Source of the DNA: Edaphobacter bradus
Lineage (GTDB): Bacteria > Acidobacteriota > Terriglobia > Terriglobales > Acidobacteriaceae
Assembly (NCBI RefSeq): GCF_025685645.1
Contig: NZ_JAGSYF010000001.1
Span: 806,001-870,000 of the forward strand
Direction: 5' to 3'
DNA length: 64,000 nt
Part shown: piece after piece, positions 9,353 to 21,218 of the stretch
Layout of the letters: every line of letters begins with the position of its first letter
Numbering within the stretch: position 1 is the first letter of the stretch
The notes under the pieces: model-generated
The model's database searches: none
Seen by the model: the letters and a program-made list of their open reading frames with translations, nothing else
Told to the model about the DNA's origin: nothing
Made by a program: the position numbers and the translations under genes

Positions 9353-11776
9353 CTACTGGTGTGAGACCGGCTGGATGTCGATGCCAACTGCCGGAAGCAC
9401 GGGAGCGAGACCCTCGGGAGTTTCGGGCTGAAGCTCCGGGAGCTTGCCTTCGAGGGCTATTTGGAGAACTTGATCCATCTCCTCGACGAAGTGCAGCTTC
9501 ATGTCGGTCTTCAGCAGATCGGGGAGGTCGGCGAGGTCTTTGCGATTCTCCTCAGGCAGAATTGCCTCAAAGATGCCGGCACGATGGGCGGCCAATAGCT
9601 TCTCCTTCAGCCCGCCGATGGGAAGCACTTTACCGCGCAGGGTGATCTCGCCGGTCATGGCGATATCGCGCCGCACTTTGATCTTGGAGAGCGCACTGGC
9701 AAGCCCGGTAGCGAGCGTGATGCCGGCCGAAGGACCGTCCTTGGGGATGGCGCCTTCAGGGACATGCACGTGGATGTCCACGTTGCGATAGAAGTCCTTG
9801 GGCAAACCGAGATGCTGGGCCCTGGAACGCACGTAGCTGAGTGCTGCGTGCGCCGACTCCTGCATCACATCGCCCAGTTGGCCGGTGGTAGTGAGCTTGC
9901 CCTTACCGTCCAGGACCTGGACCTCAGTTTGGAGAATCGTGCCGCCCATCTCGGTCCAGGCAAGGCCTGTAACGAGACCAACCTCGCTCTTCTCGTGCAC
10001 CTGAGAGTCGCGGAACTTCGGAACGCCGAGAAGGTCAGCGAGATTTTCCGCCGTTACCGTCTCTTTATATTTCGGTCCGTTCTTCACAACGCGCCGCGCT
10101 ACTTTGCGGCATACATTGCCGATCTCGCGCTCCAGGTTTCGGACGCCTGCTTCGCGAGTGTAGTAGCGAATAATCTGGCGGATCGAGTCTTCTTCGAAGA
10201 TGAGTTGCTCATCTGTAAGACCAGTTGCCTCACGCTGCTTCTTGACGAGGTACTGCTTGGCGATCTCGAGCTTTTCGAGCTCGGTGTAGCCATGGAGGCG
10301 GAGGATCTCCATGCGGTCCTGAAGCGGGCTGGGAATGGTGTGCAGGACGTTTGCTGTGGCTACGAAGAGCACCTGCGAGAGGTCGTACTCGACGTCGAGG
10401 TAGTGGTCCTGGAACGAGGTGTTCTGCTCGGGGTCGAGGACTTCGAGCAGGGCACTGGCGGGGTCACCCCGGAAGTCGGAGGCCATCTTGTCGATCTCGT
10501 CGAGCATGAAGACGGGATTCTTGGTTCCGGCCTTCTTCATCGACTGGATGATCTGGCCGGGGAGTGCGCCGATGTAGGTGCGGCGGTGGCCCCGAATCTC
10601 AGCCTCGTCGCGTACGCCGCCGAGCGACATGCGTACAAACTTGCGTCCAGTGGCCTTCGCGATGGACATGCCGAGCGAGGTCTTGCCGACGCCCGGAGGT
10701 CCAACAAAGCAGAGAATTGAGCCTTTGGGATTCTTGACGAGCTGACGGACAGCAAGAAACTCGAGAATGCGCTCCTTGATCTTCTCCAAGCCGTAGTGGT
10801 CCTGGTTGAGGATCGTCTCAGCATGCTCGATAGAGCGAATCTCTTTGGAACGCTTCTTCCAGGGAACAGCGAGCAGCCAGTCGAGGTAGTTGCGCGAGAC
10901 GGTCGACTCGGCGGACATGGGCGGCATCGCCTCGAGCTTCTTGAGCTCCTGGAGGGACTTGTCGAGCACATCCTTGGGCATGCCTGCCGATTCGATCTTC
11001 TTCTTCAGCTCGTCGAACTCAGACTTTTCGCCGCGTCCAAGCTCCTTCTGGATGGCCTTGATCTTCTCGTTGAGGTAGTACTCCTTCTGGGCCTTCTCCA
11101 TCTGCCGCTTGACGCGTGACTGGATGGTGCGGTCCATGTTGAGCTTCTCAATGGCTACGTCCAGGACGTCAGCGACACGCGAGAGGCGCAACTCGGGATC
11201 GAAGACCTCCAGGAGTTGCTGCTTCTCTTCGATGGAGAGCTGGAGGTTTGCCGCAATGGTGTCGGCGAGTTTCGTTGGTTCATCAGCGCGGACACTGGCC
11301 GCCATGGTCTCGTAGTTCAGCGACTGCTGCAGCTTGACGTATTGCTCAAAGAGCGAGTGCACGCGCTGGGCGATCTGTTCAACCGCGGGCGTCAACTCAA
11401 GATGGGTGCGGCCGGTGCGGACAGTTGCGACGAAGAAGCCATCAACATCGGTGACCTCAGTGGCGCGGGCGCGCTCGACGCCTTCGACCAGCACTTTGAT
11501 GTTGCCGTCCGGCATCTTGACGCTCTGGACGATGTTGCCGATGGTGCCGGTTTCGTAGATATCGCCCGCGCTGGGTTCGTCGATCGAGGCGTCGTGCTGC
11601 GTGGCCAGGAAGATCTTGCGATCGCCGGAAAGAGCTTCCTCAAGGGCACGCACGCTGGACTCGCGACCTACGACGAACGGCGTCATCATGTATGGAAAGA
11701 TGACCATGTCGCGGATCGGCATCATGGGAAGCTTGCGAACTTCGCCGCTCAGTTGTTCTTTTGTCGGATTTGTCAT
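9353..11776 (-). CDS. lon: Lon ATP-dependent protease
   Basis: An 807-residue LonA protease. An N-terminal substrate-binding domain leads into a AAA+ module with Walker A G-P-P-G-V-G-K-T (Lys365) and Walker B M-L-D-E-I-D-K. The C-terminal peptidase domain has the catalytic Ser683 in P-K-D-G-P-S-A-G and Lys726 in G-G-L-K-E-K. It degrades misfolded and regulatory proteins in the cytoplasm. The ATG at 11776 is preferred over an in-frame TTG at 11788 because GGGGAG lies just upstream of it. It is the last gene of the minus-strand series tig, clpP, clpX, lon, about 260 nt downstream of clpX, and probably has its own promoter there. Confidence 0.97.
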   Translation of the reverse strand: MTNPTKEQLSGEVRKLPMMPIRDMVIFPYMMTPFVVGRESSVRALEEALSGDRKIFLATQHDASIDEPSAGDIYETGTIGNIVQSVKMPDGNIKVLVEGVERARATEVTDVDGFFVATVRTGRTHLELTPAVEQIAQRVHSLFEQYVKLQQSLNYETMAASVRADEPTKLADTIAANLQLSIEEKQQLLEVFDPELRLSRVADVLDVAIEKLNMDRTIQSRVKRQMEKAQKEYYLNEKIKAIQKELGRGEKSEFDELKKKIESAGMPKDVLDKSLQELKKLEAMPPMSAESTVSRNYLDWLLAVPWKKRSKEIRSIEHAETILNQDHYGLEKIKERILEFLAVRQLVKNPKGSILCFVGPPGVGKTSLGMSIAKATGRKFVRMSLGGVRDEAEIRGHRRTYIGALPGQIIQSMKKAGTKNPVFMLDEIDKMASDFRGDPASALLEVLDPEQNTSFQDHYLDVEYDLSQVLFVATANVLHTIPSPLQDRMEILRLHGYTELEKLEIAKQYLVKKQREATGLTDEQLIFEEDSIRQIIRYYTREAGVRNLEREIGNVCRKVARRVVKNGPKYKETVTAENLADLLGVPKFRDSQVHEKSEVGLVTGLAWTEMGGTILQTEVQVLDGKGKLTTTGQLGDVMQESAHAALSYVRSRAQHLGLPKDFYRNVDIHVHVPEGAIPKDGPSAGITLATGLASALSKIKVRRDIAMTGEITLRGKVLPIGGLKEKLLAAHRAGIFEAILPEENRKDLADLPDLLKTDMKLHFVEEMDQVLQIALEGKLPELQPETPEGLAPVLPAVGIDIQPVSHQ

Positions 11777-12035
11777 TGCTCTCCCCAATTAGACGCGCTT
11801 GACGCTCTAGCGATGCAAGCAGCGACGGCTGCGGCTTCATGTGATTGTAATGCGTCGAGAAGCCGTGCGCGAGTACTCAAAAGTGGTGGTTTTGGGAGAG
11901 GCAGCTTTGTTGCCAACATTGGAAAAACAGGAGGGTTATGCGGATTCCCGCTGTGGAAAAGTGAGGTCATTCGGACGTGTAACGGGCTTCCCGAGACAGA
12001 GAGTCCGGGTGAGAAGAGAGGTCTTAGACGTCTGC

Positions 12036-13322
12036 TCAACCAGCCTTTTCGAGGAGTAGAGGCAAGGTGAGGTCACGGTTTTTGACCATGGCCTCGGTGA
12101 TAGTGATCTCCTTAACCTTCTTGTTGCCGGGCAAGTGATACATGAGGTCGAGCATCAGTTCCTCAATAATCATGCGCAGACCGCGTGCGCCAACCTTGCG
12201 CATAAGCGCTTCGCGGGCGATAGCTCGGGCAGCATCGTCGGCGAAGGTGACCTTGACGCCTTCGAAGTCGAAGAGTTTGGCGTACTGCTTGAGGATTGCG
12301 TTGCGGGGCTTGGTTAGAATCTCGATGAGCGCGGCCTCGTCCAACTCATCGAGGATGCCCATGACAGGCAGGCGGCCGACGAACTCCGGGATCAGGCCAT
12401 ACTTCAACAGGTCCTGCGGCTCGGCCTGGCGGAGAAGTTCGGAGTCTCGCTGAGCCCGGATCGGCGTGACGTCGCCTTCCTTAACGTCGGGATCAGAGAT
12501 TGCGCGGAAGCCAAGGGCCTTTTTGCCGACACGGCGCCCAATAACCTTTTCCAGGCCTACGAACGCTCCGCCGCAGATGAAGAGGATGTTGGTCGTATCG
12601 ACCGCGGTGAACTCCTGGTGCGGGTGCTTGCGGCCGCCTTGCGGTGGGACGTTGGCGACGGTGCCTTCGAGAATCTTGAGAAGGGCCTGCTGTACGCCTT
12701 CGCCAGAGACGTCGCGAGTGATGGACGGGTTCTCATCCTTGCGGCCGATCTTGTCGATCTCATCGATGTAGATGATGCCGCATTGCGCGCGGGCTACATC
12801 GCCGTCGGCCGCCTGCAGGAGTTTGAGGATAATGTTCTCGACATCTTCGCCCACATACCCGGCTTCGGTGAGTGTGGTCGCATCGACGATAGCGAAAGGC
12901 ACGTCGAGCATCTTGGCCAGGGTGTGCGCCAGAAGAGTCTTGCCGGAGCCGGTGGGGCCGACGAGAAGGATGTTCGACTTTGCGAGCTCAACGTCATTGC
13001 CGCGCGTCTTGTTCATCTGGATGCGCTTGTAGTGGTTGTAGACGGCAACGGCCAGCTTCTTCTTTGTTGTTTCCTGCCCGATCACATACTCATCGAGGAA
13101 TGCCTTGACCTCGTGAGGCTTGGGAAGATGAGCGGCAGCTGTTCCGGGCTGCGTTTCGGTGCGGTCGTCCTCGAGGATGGAGTTGCATACAGCCACGCAC
13201 TCATCACAAATGTAGGCCCGCGGGTAGTCCGAAGGGGAGGAGATGAGCTTTGCAACGGCATCCTGCGACTTATGGCAGAACGAGCAACGAAGTGATTCTT
13301 CTGAGCCCCGGGACGTTTTCAT
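12036..13322 (-). CDS. clpX: ATP-dependent Clp protease ATP-binding subunit ClpX
   Basis: A 428-residue unfoldase. The N-terminal zinc-binding domain has Cys13/16/39/42. The AAA+ domain has Walker A G-P-T-G-S-G-K-T (Lys128), Walker [10 protein letters not shown], the pore loop G-Y-V-G and the R-K-H-P-H-Q-E-F segment. ClpX unfolds tagged substrates and feeds them to ClpP. I chose ATG 13322 (M-K-T-S-R-G) because AGGAG lies upstream and the length then matches the family; the frame stays open for 13 more codons. A terminator-like hairpin separates it from clpP, so it is either read through or transcribed from a promoter in the 13323-13440 gap. Confidence 0.96.
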   Translation of the reverse strand: MKTSRGSEESLRCSFCHKSQDAVAKLISSPSDYPRAYICDECVAVCNSILEDDRTETQPGTAAAHLPKPHEVKAFLDEYVIGQETTKKKLAVAVYNHYKRIQMNKTRGNDVELAKSNILLVGPTGSGKTLLAHTLAKMLDVPFAIVDATTLTEAGYVGEDVENIILKLLQAADGDVARAQCGIIYIDEIDKIGRKDENPSITRDVSGEGVQQALLKILEGTVANVPPQGGRKHPHQEFTAVDTTNILFICGGAFVGLEKVIGRRVGKKALGFRAISDPDVKEGDVTPIRAQRDSELLRQAEPQDLLKYGLIPEFVGRLPVMGILDELDEAALIEILTKPRNAILKQYAKLFDFEGVKVTFADDAARAIAREALMRKVGARGLRMIIEELMLDLMYHLPGNKKVKEITITEAMVKNRDLTLPLLLEKAG

Positions 13323-13440
13323 AGATAGGACGACTCCTGACAGCGCAGTACTGAGATGCACTGCTATTAAAAATTTTACACCCGTTTGGCTTGAAGCTAC
13401 GGTCGGTCAAGGTTACCGGGGTACATCGAAATGGTCATTG

Positions 13441-13475
13441 ATGAGGAAAAAGCCCGGGCACTGCCCGGGCTTCTA
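13441..13475 (-). terminator. Rho-independent terminator downstream of clpP
   Basis: AAGCCCGGG at 13450-13458 pairs with CCCGGGCTT at 13464-13472 over a 5-nt loop. Read on the minus strand, the stem runs directly into TTTTTCC. It lies 22 nt past the clpP stop and ahead of clpX, so clpP and clpX are at least partly separate transcripts. Confidence 0.8.
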
Positions 13476-13493
13476 GGATATGCTCAGGAGCGC

Positions 13494-14084
13494 TCAGACT
13501 CGAGGCCGATCGATGATGTCATCGATGATGCCGTACTCCTTGGCCTGCGGGGCCGTCATGATGAAGTCACGCTCGACGTCGCGCTCGATGCGCTCAAGCG
13601 TCTGGCCAGTGTTCTGGCTCATGAGCTTGTTGGTGATCTCGCGGATGCGGAGAATCTCGCGAGCGTGGATATCGATGTCGGTCGCCTGGCCACTCAGCCC
13701 CCCCATGGACGGCTGGTGGATGAGGATGCGGGAGTTGGGAAGAGCGAACCGCTTGCCCTTCTTGCCCGCCATCAGCAGGAAGGCTCCCATGCTGGCAGCC
13801 TGGCCGATGCAGAAGGTGACGACATCGTTCTTGATGTACTGCATGGTGTCGTAGATCGCCAGGCCAGCCGTAATGGAGCCGCCGGGCGAGTTGATGTAAA
13901 GCTGAATGTCCTTCTCCGGATCCTCACCGCTAAGAAACAGCATCTGCGCAATGATGACGTTCGCGATGTTGTCGTCGATCGGCGTTCCCAGAAAAATGAT
14001 GTTGTCACGGAGCAGACGGCTGTAGATGTCGTAGGCACGCTCGCCACGGCTCGTCTGCTCGATCACCATCGGTACTAGTCCCAT
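13494..14084 (-). CDS. clpP: ATP-dependent Clp protease proteolytic subunit ClpP
   Basis: A 196-residue serine peptidase with the complete triad Ser98 (G-Q-A-A-S-M-G), His123 (L-I-H-Q-P) and Asp173 (E-R-D-F). The handle region and the I-D-R-P end are normal. Fourteen subunits form the barrel that works with ClpX and ClpC, both encoded nearby. The ATG at 14084 (M-G-L-V-P) is taken as the start, with GAGAG upstream; an in-frame TTG at 14108 would add eight residues. It follows tig by 51 nt and is probably co-transcribed with it. Confidence 0.97.
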   Translation of the reverse strand: MGLVPMVIEQTSRGERAYDIYSRLLRDNIIFLGTPIDDNIANVIIAQMLFLSGEDPEKDIQLYINSPGGSITAGLAIYDTMQYIKNDVVTFCIGQAASMGAFLLMAGKKGKRFALPNSRILIHQPSMGGLSGQATDIDIHAREILRIREITNKLMSQNTGQTLERIERDVERDFIMTAPQAKEYGIIDDIIDRPRV

Positions 14085-14135
14085 AACACTCTCTTTCTCT
14101 CGTCCCAAGTTTGCATGGATGAACTCAGTTGAATT

Positions 14136-15560
14136 CTACGAGGCCAGCTTATCGTAGAGGAGGCTTGCTGTCTTTTCGCGGCGCATCTGCTCACGGATGC
14201 GGTCGAGGCTGCCATCGCCGGCAAGGCGGCCGCGCATTGCCTCCAGAGGCTCACGCGACTGAATGGAGAGCATCAGCAGCTCGCGATCCAAATCTTCGTC
14301 GGCAACCGTGACGTTCTCGGCCTCGGCGATTTTGTCGAGGATCATCGAAGCCTTGACCTCGTTCAGAGCCTGATCGCGCTGTGCTTCGCGCAGGCTGCCA
14401 AAGTCGAGCTTGCGCATGTCCTCAGGCTTCATGCCTTGCTGCGCCAGCGCGCGGAGACCGCGGTCGAGCCTGGCGTCCACCTGCTGCTGCACAAACGATT
14501 CGGGAACAGGGAACTGGTACTTCGTCACAAGCTCCTGCAGCAACTTGTCCTTGGCCTGACTTTCGAGGGAATTCTTCTTACGGTTCGAAGCATACTCGCG
14601 CAGCTTGGTCTCGAAGTCGTCCCAGCTTTCGTAGCTACCGAGCTGCTTAGCAAACTCGTCGTCGCGCTCGGGATAGATCTTGCGCTTGATGCTCTTGACT
14701 GTGACGTCGTAACTGACAGTCTGGCCCGCAAGCCGCTGCTCGCCAAAGTCGGCGGGATATTCGACCTCAAACTTCAGCTCCTGGCCGGGCTTTGTGCCGC
14801 GCAGCGCCTCGTTGAAGGCAGGCAGCGTATTCTTGCCGCCGATCTCAACCAGGACGTCCTCGCCGGTGACAGGCTCGCGCTTCGACGGGTTCTGGAGGCC
14901 CTCCTCCGTCACGGTCTGGGCAAGGTCCTTGACTTCGCCCCTGAACTGAATCTCAGCCCAGTCGCCATCGACCAACGCGCGGTCTTCTTGAACGGGCTCG
15001 ACGGTGGCATGGCTGTCGAGGACGCGGCTCAGCTCGGCGTCGAATTCTTCGTCGGTCAATGCCACGTCGGGCTTAGCAATCGTCACGGCGTCGTAGCCGC
15101 TGATGTTCAGTTCGGGAGCGACCTCAAACGCAGCCTTGAACTTCAGAGGCTGGCCGTCGTTCAACTGCATGTCGAGCAGTTGCGGCTCAGAGATCGGGCG
15201 CAGCTTGCGCTCGTCGATCGCCTTGCGGAAGCGATCCGATACAAGGCTCTCAAGAACCTCCTGACGAACCTCGCGGGCAAACTTTGTGCGAACGAGCGAC
15301 TCGGGCACCTTGCCGGCGCGGAAGCCGGGGATGCGTGCCAGCTTCTGGTAGCGCTTGACCACCGATTTGAATGCCTTCGACACCTCGTCGGCGCCGACCT
15401 CAACCTCAATCTCGCGGGTCAACTCGGGGTTGAGGGAGGGGGCGGCGTGATGATGGTGCTCATGGCCATGGTCGTGGTCGTGATCATGCGCGTGGGTGTG
15501 CGCAACTTCAGACTGCAGTTCAGCAGTCCCATTCGTCTCTGTTGTCTCAGTCGGAGTCAA
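14136..15560 (-). CDS. tig: Trigger factor with a histidine-rich N-terminal extension
   Basis: About 474 residues: a ribosome-binding domain (signature region I-P-G-F-R-A-G-K-V-P), a peptidyl-prolyl isomerase domain (D-F-G-E-Q-R) and a C-terminal chaperone domain. It binds nascent chains at the ribosome exit tunnel. It is unusual in carrying an acidic and histidine-rich stretch before the conserved domain, with 11 His in 18 residues at about positions 21-38, interspersed with Asp. Such a tract could bind Ni, Zn or Co; this is inference. No ATG is available at the N-terminus. I chose the TTG at 15560, which has GGAAGG 7 nt upstream; the frame is open to a TTG at 15587. The gene heads the tig-clpP-clpX-lon series. 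Confidence 0.93.
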   Translation of the reverse strand: MTPTETTETNGTAELQSEVAHTHAHDHDHDHGHEHHHHAAPSLNPELTREIEVEVGADEVSKAFKSVVKRYQKLARIPGFRAGKVPESLVRTKFAREVRQEVLESLVSDRFRKAIDERKLRPISEPQLLDMQLNDGQPLKFKAAFEVAPELNISGYDAVTIAKPDVALTDEEFDAELSRVLDSHATVEPVQEDRALVDGDWAEIQFRGEVKDLAQTVTEEGLQNPSKREPVTGEDVLVEIGGKNTLPAFNEALRGTKPGQELKFEVEYPADFGEQRLAGQTVSYDVTVKSIKRKIYPERDDEFAKQLGSYESWDDFETKLREYASNRKKNSLESQAKDKLLQELVTKYQFPVPESFVQQQVDARLDRGLRALAQQGMKPEDMRKLDFGSLREAQRDQALNEVKASMILDKIAEAENVTVADEDLDRELLMLSIQSREPLEAMRGRLAGDGSLDRIREQMRREKTASLLYDKLAS

Positions 15561-15699
15561 TTCAATGCCTTCCAGGGGGCGCGTCAATGTGCCGGGGCAC
15601 TCGCTCGGGAGTTCGCCGTGCGGCCTGCGCCCTCTTACTACTGTACGGGCCTTACTTGCGAGGGGTCAAACCTGCACGGTCGTACTCTGCGTGGGGCTG

Positions 15700-17001
15700 C
15701 TAGAGGTGTGACCTGTCCACTGCTGTGAGAGGAAAAATTTCAAGCCGGATGCGCCACGTGGCGGACTGGCCGGGGGCCAGAGTGACCATGCCTGTGTCCT
15801 CATCCGCGGGCCACTCCCGGCCAAAGGGATCGTCGTAGTTGAACTGCGGGGAGATGGAGATAAAGCTCTTGTCTGCCGGGGCGTAGACCTGCAATGCCTT
15901 GATGGTTGAGGTGAGTGTGGTGATGCGCAATCCGTAGTGGTTCTCCGGATCGCGCACTTCCACGGTCGGCCCGTTCTCGAGCAATCCCTGCCGGAGATGC
16001 ACGAAGGTCTCATCCAGGCCAAGGCTGCCGAGCGGCGCGCCGTTGGGTTGGGTGAAGTCGTACTCTCCGCGCGTTGCGGTCAGCAGCTTTCCGGTCGGCA
16101 GGCCGGACTTGCGGTCCTTCACCTCAGTGCGCACGTCGCTTGGCAAGCGCAGCCTCACCGAAGCGCGATTGCCCAGGATCGCGAACTGAGGCCGCCAGCC
16201 CAGCCCGATGGGCTCCGGTTGGTCGCCAGTGTTGCGAGCGACGATCTTCATCTCCATGGCCCGGCTATCCAACTGCACGGTCGTCGTGACCTCAGTTTGA
16301 GAGAGCCAATGGCCATCAAAGTCACCTGCGGCGAAGACACCCTGCGCCTCGCCGCCGTCTGGCATCACATTGGTATTGGCCCGGCTCGCGGCCTGCCCCA
16401 GCAGAAGCCCCCCAGCCGCTGTCGCTGCTCCGACGTTGTGCCGGCCAGCTGGAAGGTTCACCGTGTGACCTTGCCATGAGACATTCATGGTCTCGCCGTC
16501 CGGCCCTATGCTTCCGCGGATCAGGCCCGCCCAGGGAGCTTCAAACGGACCGCCCAGGGAGAGGCTGCCTGAGTTCACCGCGGCGGCTGGATCGTTCAAC
16601 ATCTTCGTGGCCCTCTCCAGGGAAGGGGATGCGAGGAGTTGAACTTCACCCTTCTCAGGGAGATAGGCCGTGATCTGTAGCAGATCCATTCCTCGACCAG
16701 GCAGCAGCGTGGCCTTCAGAAACTCAGGCGCGGTGCCAGCTTCGACCTGCGTGCGCTCGAGAATGATGGGGTCCTGGCCACCAGGGCGAAAAGATGGCAT
16801 GGGTGGAGGCGGAGCAGGCCTCTTCAGCTCGGCCTTCAACACTGCAAAGCGGCCATGCTGGTGTGCGCGCCAACCGAGCGTTAGTACCAACAGGACAAGC
16901 GCCAATAGCAGGACAGTCACAAGCCCGGAGCGCATAAGGGTTGCGCGCCAAACCCTGTCTGGCAATTGGAGAAACCACCGCTTCACGAGAGCGGCATACA
17001 T
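15700..17001 (-). CDS. Membrane-anchored aldose 1-epimerase-like (galactose mutarotase fold) protein
   Basis: A 433-residue protein with a membrane helix at about residues 24-43, a proline-rich linker (P-A-P-P-P-P-M-P), then a large beta-sandwich domain like galactose mutarotases. The C-terminal half contains G-L-P-T-G-K, the L-D-E-T-F segment and the L-Q-V-Y-A-P segment that in this superfamily surrounds the sugar site. Mutarotases interconvert alpha and beta anomers of aldoses. A membrane-tethered periplasmic form is unusual, and the exact substrate cannot be read from the sequence. The start at ATG 17001 has AGGA 8 nt upstream; 30 more codons are open ahead of it. Confidence 0.72.
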   Translation of the reverse strand: MYAALVKRWFLQLPDRVWRATLMRSGLVTVLLLALVLLVLTLGWRAHQHGRFAVLKAELKRPAPPPPMPSFRPGGQDPIILERTQVEAGTAPEFLKATLLPGRGMDLLQITAYLPEKGEVQLLASPSLERATKMLNDPAAAVNSGSLSLGGPFEAPWAGLIRGSIGPDGETMNVSWQGHTVNLPAGRHNVGAATAAGGLLLGQAASRANTNVMPDGGEAQGVFAAGDFDGHWLSQTEVTTTVQLDSRAMEMKIVARNTGDQPEPIGLGWRPQFAILGNRASVRLRLPSDVRTEVKDRKSGLPTGKLLTATRGEYDFTQPNGAPLGSLGLDETFVHLRQGLLENGPTVEVRDPENHYGLRITTLTSTIKALQVYAPADKSFISISPQFNYDDPFGREWPADEDTGMVTLAPGQSATWRIRLEIFPLTAVDRSHL

Positions 17002-17098
17002 TCGACTGATCCTGTGCTCTTCCAAAAAACACCCATTCCCTTGTAGGAGTTGAATGAATCTTACGTAACCGGAGCCCCGGAAGCATGGCACCGTAAGG

Positions 17099-17839
17099 AT
17101 GGACGTATTGGTTCTATCATCGGATACAGTGAAACGTTCAAATCTGCTTCCTCCCGTCCTTCAGAAAGCCCGCTCTTCGATCATCTCGTGCGAACGATGT
17201 CCGCGACTCCGAGAGTATTGCAAGGGGATCGGCGAGAAGAAGAGGCGGGCCTATCAGGACCAGACCTACTGGGCGCGGCCTGTGCCGGGGTTCGGCGACC
17301 CGCGAGCGAGCGTCCTGATCCTGGGACTGGCGCCCGGAGCACACGGCGCAAACCGGACGGGTCGGCCGTTTACCGGGGATGGCTCCGGCTACTTCATGTA
17401 CCCGGTACTCCACGAGGTGGGCTTTGCCAATCAGCCTGAGGGCGTCTCGCGCGATGATGGGCTGAAGCTGCGGCATGCATGGATTGCGTCCGTTGTTCGG
17501 TGCGCTCCGCCGGGAGACAAGCCGACGCCGCAGGAGATCCGCAACTGCGCTGGCCATCTTGCGAGAGAAATCAAGGCACTGAGCCGCATCCGCGTGGTCG
17601 TATGCCTTGGGAAGATCGCCTTCGATGGATATATGGCGCATCTGCTGGAGACCGGAGTAATTGCGAAGAAGTCTGACTACAGATTTGTCCACGGAGCGCA
17701 TTATGAGTTGCCGGATGGCGTTCATCTGCTCGCCAGCTACCATCCTTCTCTCCGCAACACCAACACGGGACGCCTGGATGCTGCGATGTTCACCCGGATC
17801 TTTGTACGGGCAAGGGAATTGGCGGGGCTTTCGGACTAG
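17099..17839 (+). CDS. Uracil-DNA glycosylase, family 5 (UdgB-like)
   Basis: A 246-residue DNA repair enzyme. Motif A is G-L-A-P-G-A-H-G-A-N-R-T-G-R and motif B is H-P-S-L-R-N-T-N-T-G-R, the pattern of thermophile-type family 5 glycosylases (TTUDGB). Four cysteines (C-E-R-C and C-x14-C in the C-A-P-P region) fit the 4Fe-4S cluster. It removes uracil, and often other deaminated bases, from DNA. Start choice is uncertain: the ATG at 17099 overlaps AAGGA (17095-17099), which would suit the TTG at 17108 better. The gene is divergent from the mutarotase-like gene and converges on a tiny frame that shares its stop region. Confidence 0.88.
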   Translation: MDVLVLSSDTVKRSNLLPPVLQKARSSIISCERCPRLREYCKGIGEKKRRAYQDQTYWARPVPGFGDPRASVLILGLAPGAHGANRTGRPFTGDGSGYFMYPVLHEVGFANQPEGVSRDDGLKLRHAWIASVVRCAPPGDKPTPQEIRNCAGHLAREIKALSRIRVVVCLGKIAFDGYMAHLLETGVIAKKSDYRFVHGAHYELPDGVHLLASYHPSLRNTNTGRLDAAMFTRIFVRARELAGLSD

Positions 17840-17934
17840 AATCTGTTCTTTTCGTCGCGAAAGACATTCAGTGCCACAAACGCGGGTGAAATTACCATGG
17901 CCAGAAATGTGACTGCGATCAGAAAGTCCTTCAT
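17836..17934 (-). CDS. Putative 32-residue membrane peptide
   Basis: An ATG at 17934 preceded by AGGAG at good spacing opens a 32-codon frame, M-K-D-F-L-I-A-V then a hydrophobic stretch and the polar tail F-R-D-E-K-N-R-F. It resembles a single-span membrane peptide. Its stop overlaps the stop of the uracil-DNA glycosylase gene through the shared tetranucleotide CTAG. I do not recognise a family. The good ribosome binding site and the hydrophobic-then-charged design support it; its small size makes chance possible. Confidence 0.45.
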   Translation of the reverse strand: MKDFLIAVTFLAMVISPAFVALNVFRDEKNRF

Positions 17935-18125
17935 TGCACACGCTCCTGATTCACTCTAACTTTTCACGGGAAGATATAGGCTTCTTCTGAGCGGACCGGG
18001 GCACGGACAGCTATTATCGGGAGCGGTTCCGCAGTGAGACCCTTACTTAGCGCCTCCATGCAATCCAACCGATCGCCATTGCATCGAATCCAAAGCAATG
18101 TGACATCCATCGTGAGGTAGATCGC

Positions 18126-18422
18126 ATGAGTGCAAAGAATTGTTGGCTCGCCTTTGGTATCGGAGTTGCCGCCGGAGCGGCGATGGCTCTGCTTTACGCC
18201 CCACAGAGCGGGGCAAAGACCCGCAGACGGCTGCGCCGGGGTGTCGAGGATGCAGGCGACTACCTTGAGAGCGCAGGCGACTACCTGAAAGAGCAGGCAG
18301 AGCGCTTCAGCGAAGAGGCCCAGAAGGCGCTGGACCGCACGCGGAGTCAAGCTGAGTCCGTTGTCGGCAAGGCGAGCGACGTTGTCTCGGGGGCCGTGAA
18401 GTCGGCGCAGTCATTGGTGTAG
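18126..18422 (+). CDS. YtxH domain-containing protein
   Basis: A 98-residue protein with one N-terminal membrane helix containing small residues (G-I-G-V-A-A-G-A-A-M-A-L-L-Y-A-P), followed by Q-S-G-A-K-T-R-R-R and a long, charged amphipathic helix with a repeated A-G-D-Y-L segment. This is the YtxH/general-stress membrane protein pattern. Such proteins are often stress-induced, but their biochemical role is not known. GAGG lies upstream of the ATG. It stands alone between a convergent terminator and the peptide described at 17836. Confidence 0.85.
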   Translation: MSAKNCWLAFGIGVAAGAAMALLYAPQSGAKTRRRLRRGVEDAGDYLESAGDYLKEQAERFSEEAQKALDRTRSQAESVVGKASDVVSGAVKSAQSLV

Positions 18423-18450
18423 GAGACAGCGGCTACTTGACTTTTCATCT

Positions 18451-18489
18451 AAAAAACAAATGCCCCGGTTGATAGATAGCCGGGGCATT
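18451..18489 (-). terminator. Rho-independent terminator downstream of clpC
   Basis: AATGCCCCGG 18459-18468 pairs perfectly with CCGGGGCATT 18480-18489 over an 11-nt loop. On the minus strand the stem is followed by TGTTTTTT, a proper U-tract, 21 nt past the clpC stop. The plus-strand side lacks a T-run, but the hairpin may also slow transcription coming from the YtxH gene. Confidence 0.85.
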
Positions 18490-18509
18490 GTTAAAGTGAT
18501 CGTTGAGGG

Positions 18510-20972
<2,463 letters not shown>

Positions 20973-21139
20973 GTTCTCCCTTTCGAACCGGCCACTCCTG
21001 GCCCGAAGGCCAATGAGCGCCTCTTGTACAACCATCTCCGCGGTGCCACTTCGCGAAGACCCTTCGGGCTACTTCCACCTGCAAAGCACCCATCCCATTA
21101 ACAGTGTAGCTGCCCGTGCAACATCTCCGTAATACCGCG

Positions 21140-21169
21140 AAAGTAGTGATCTAACCTAGCACTACTTTT
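21140..21169. repeat. Inverted repeat between lolD and clpC
   Basis: AAAGTAGTG 21140-21148 and CACTACTTT 21160-21168 form a perfect 9-bp dyad with an 11-nt spacer. It lies about 50 nt past the lolD stop and 170 nt upstream of clpC, on the minus strand. No U-tract follows on the minus strand, so it is either a weak terminator for lolCD or a protein-binding operator for clpC. The sequence cannot decide between these. Confidence 0.45.
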
Positions 21170-21218
21170 GACTTTGCCTGTGCAAAACTAGCACTAAACG
21201 AGGTGCACTGGCTTTCTG

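Noticed and set aside
9764..10720. A 318-codon plus-strand frame opposite lon
   Set aside because: Antisense shadow; lon is full length with catalytic residues.
14436..15728. A 430-codon plus-strand frame opposite tig
   Set aside because: Antisense shadow of trigger factor; leucine/valine-rich with no domain, and tig itself is clearly coding.
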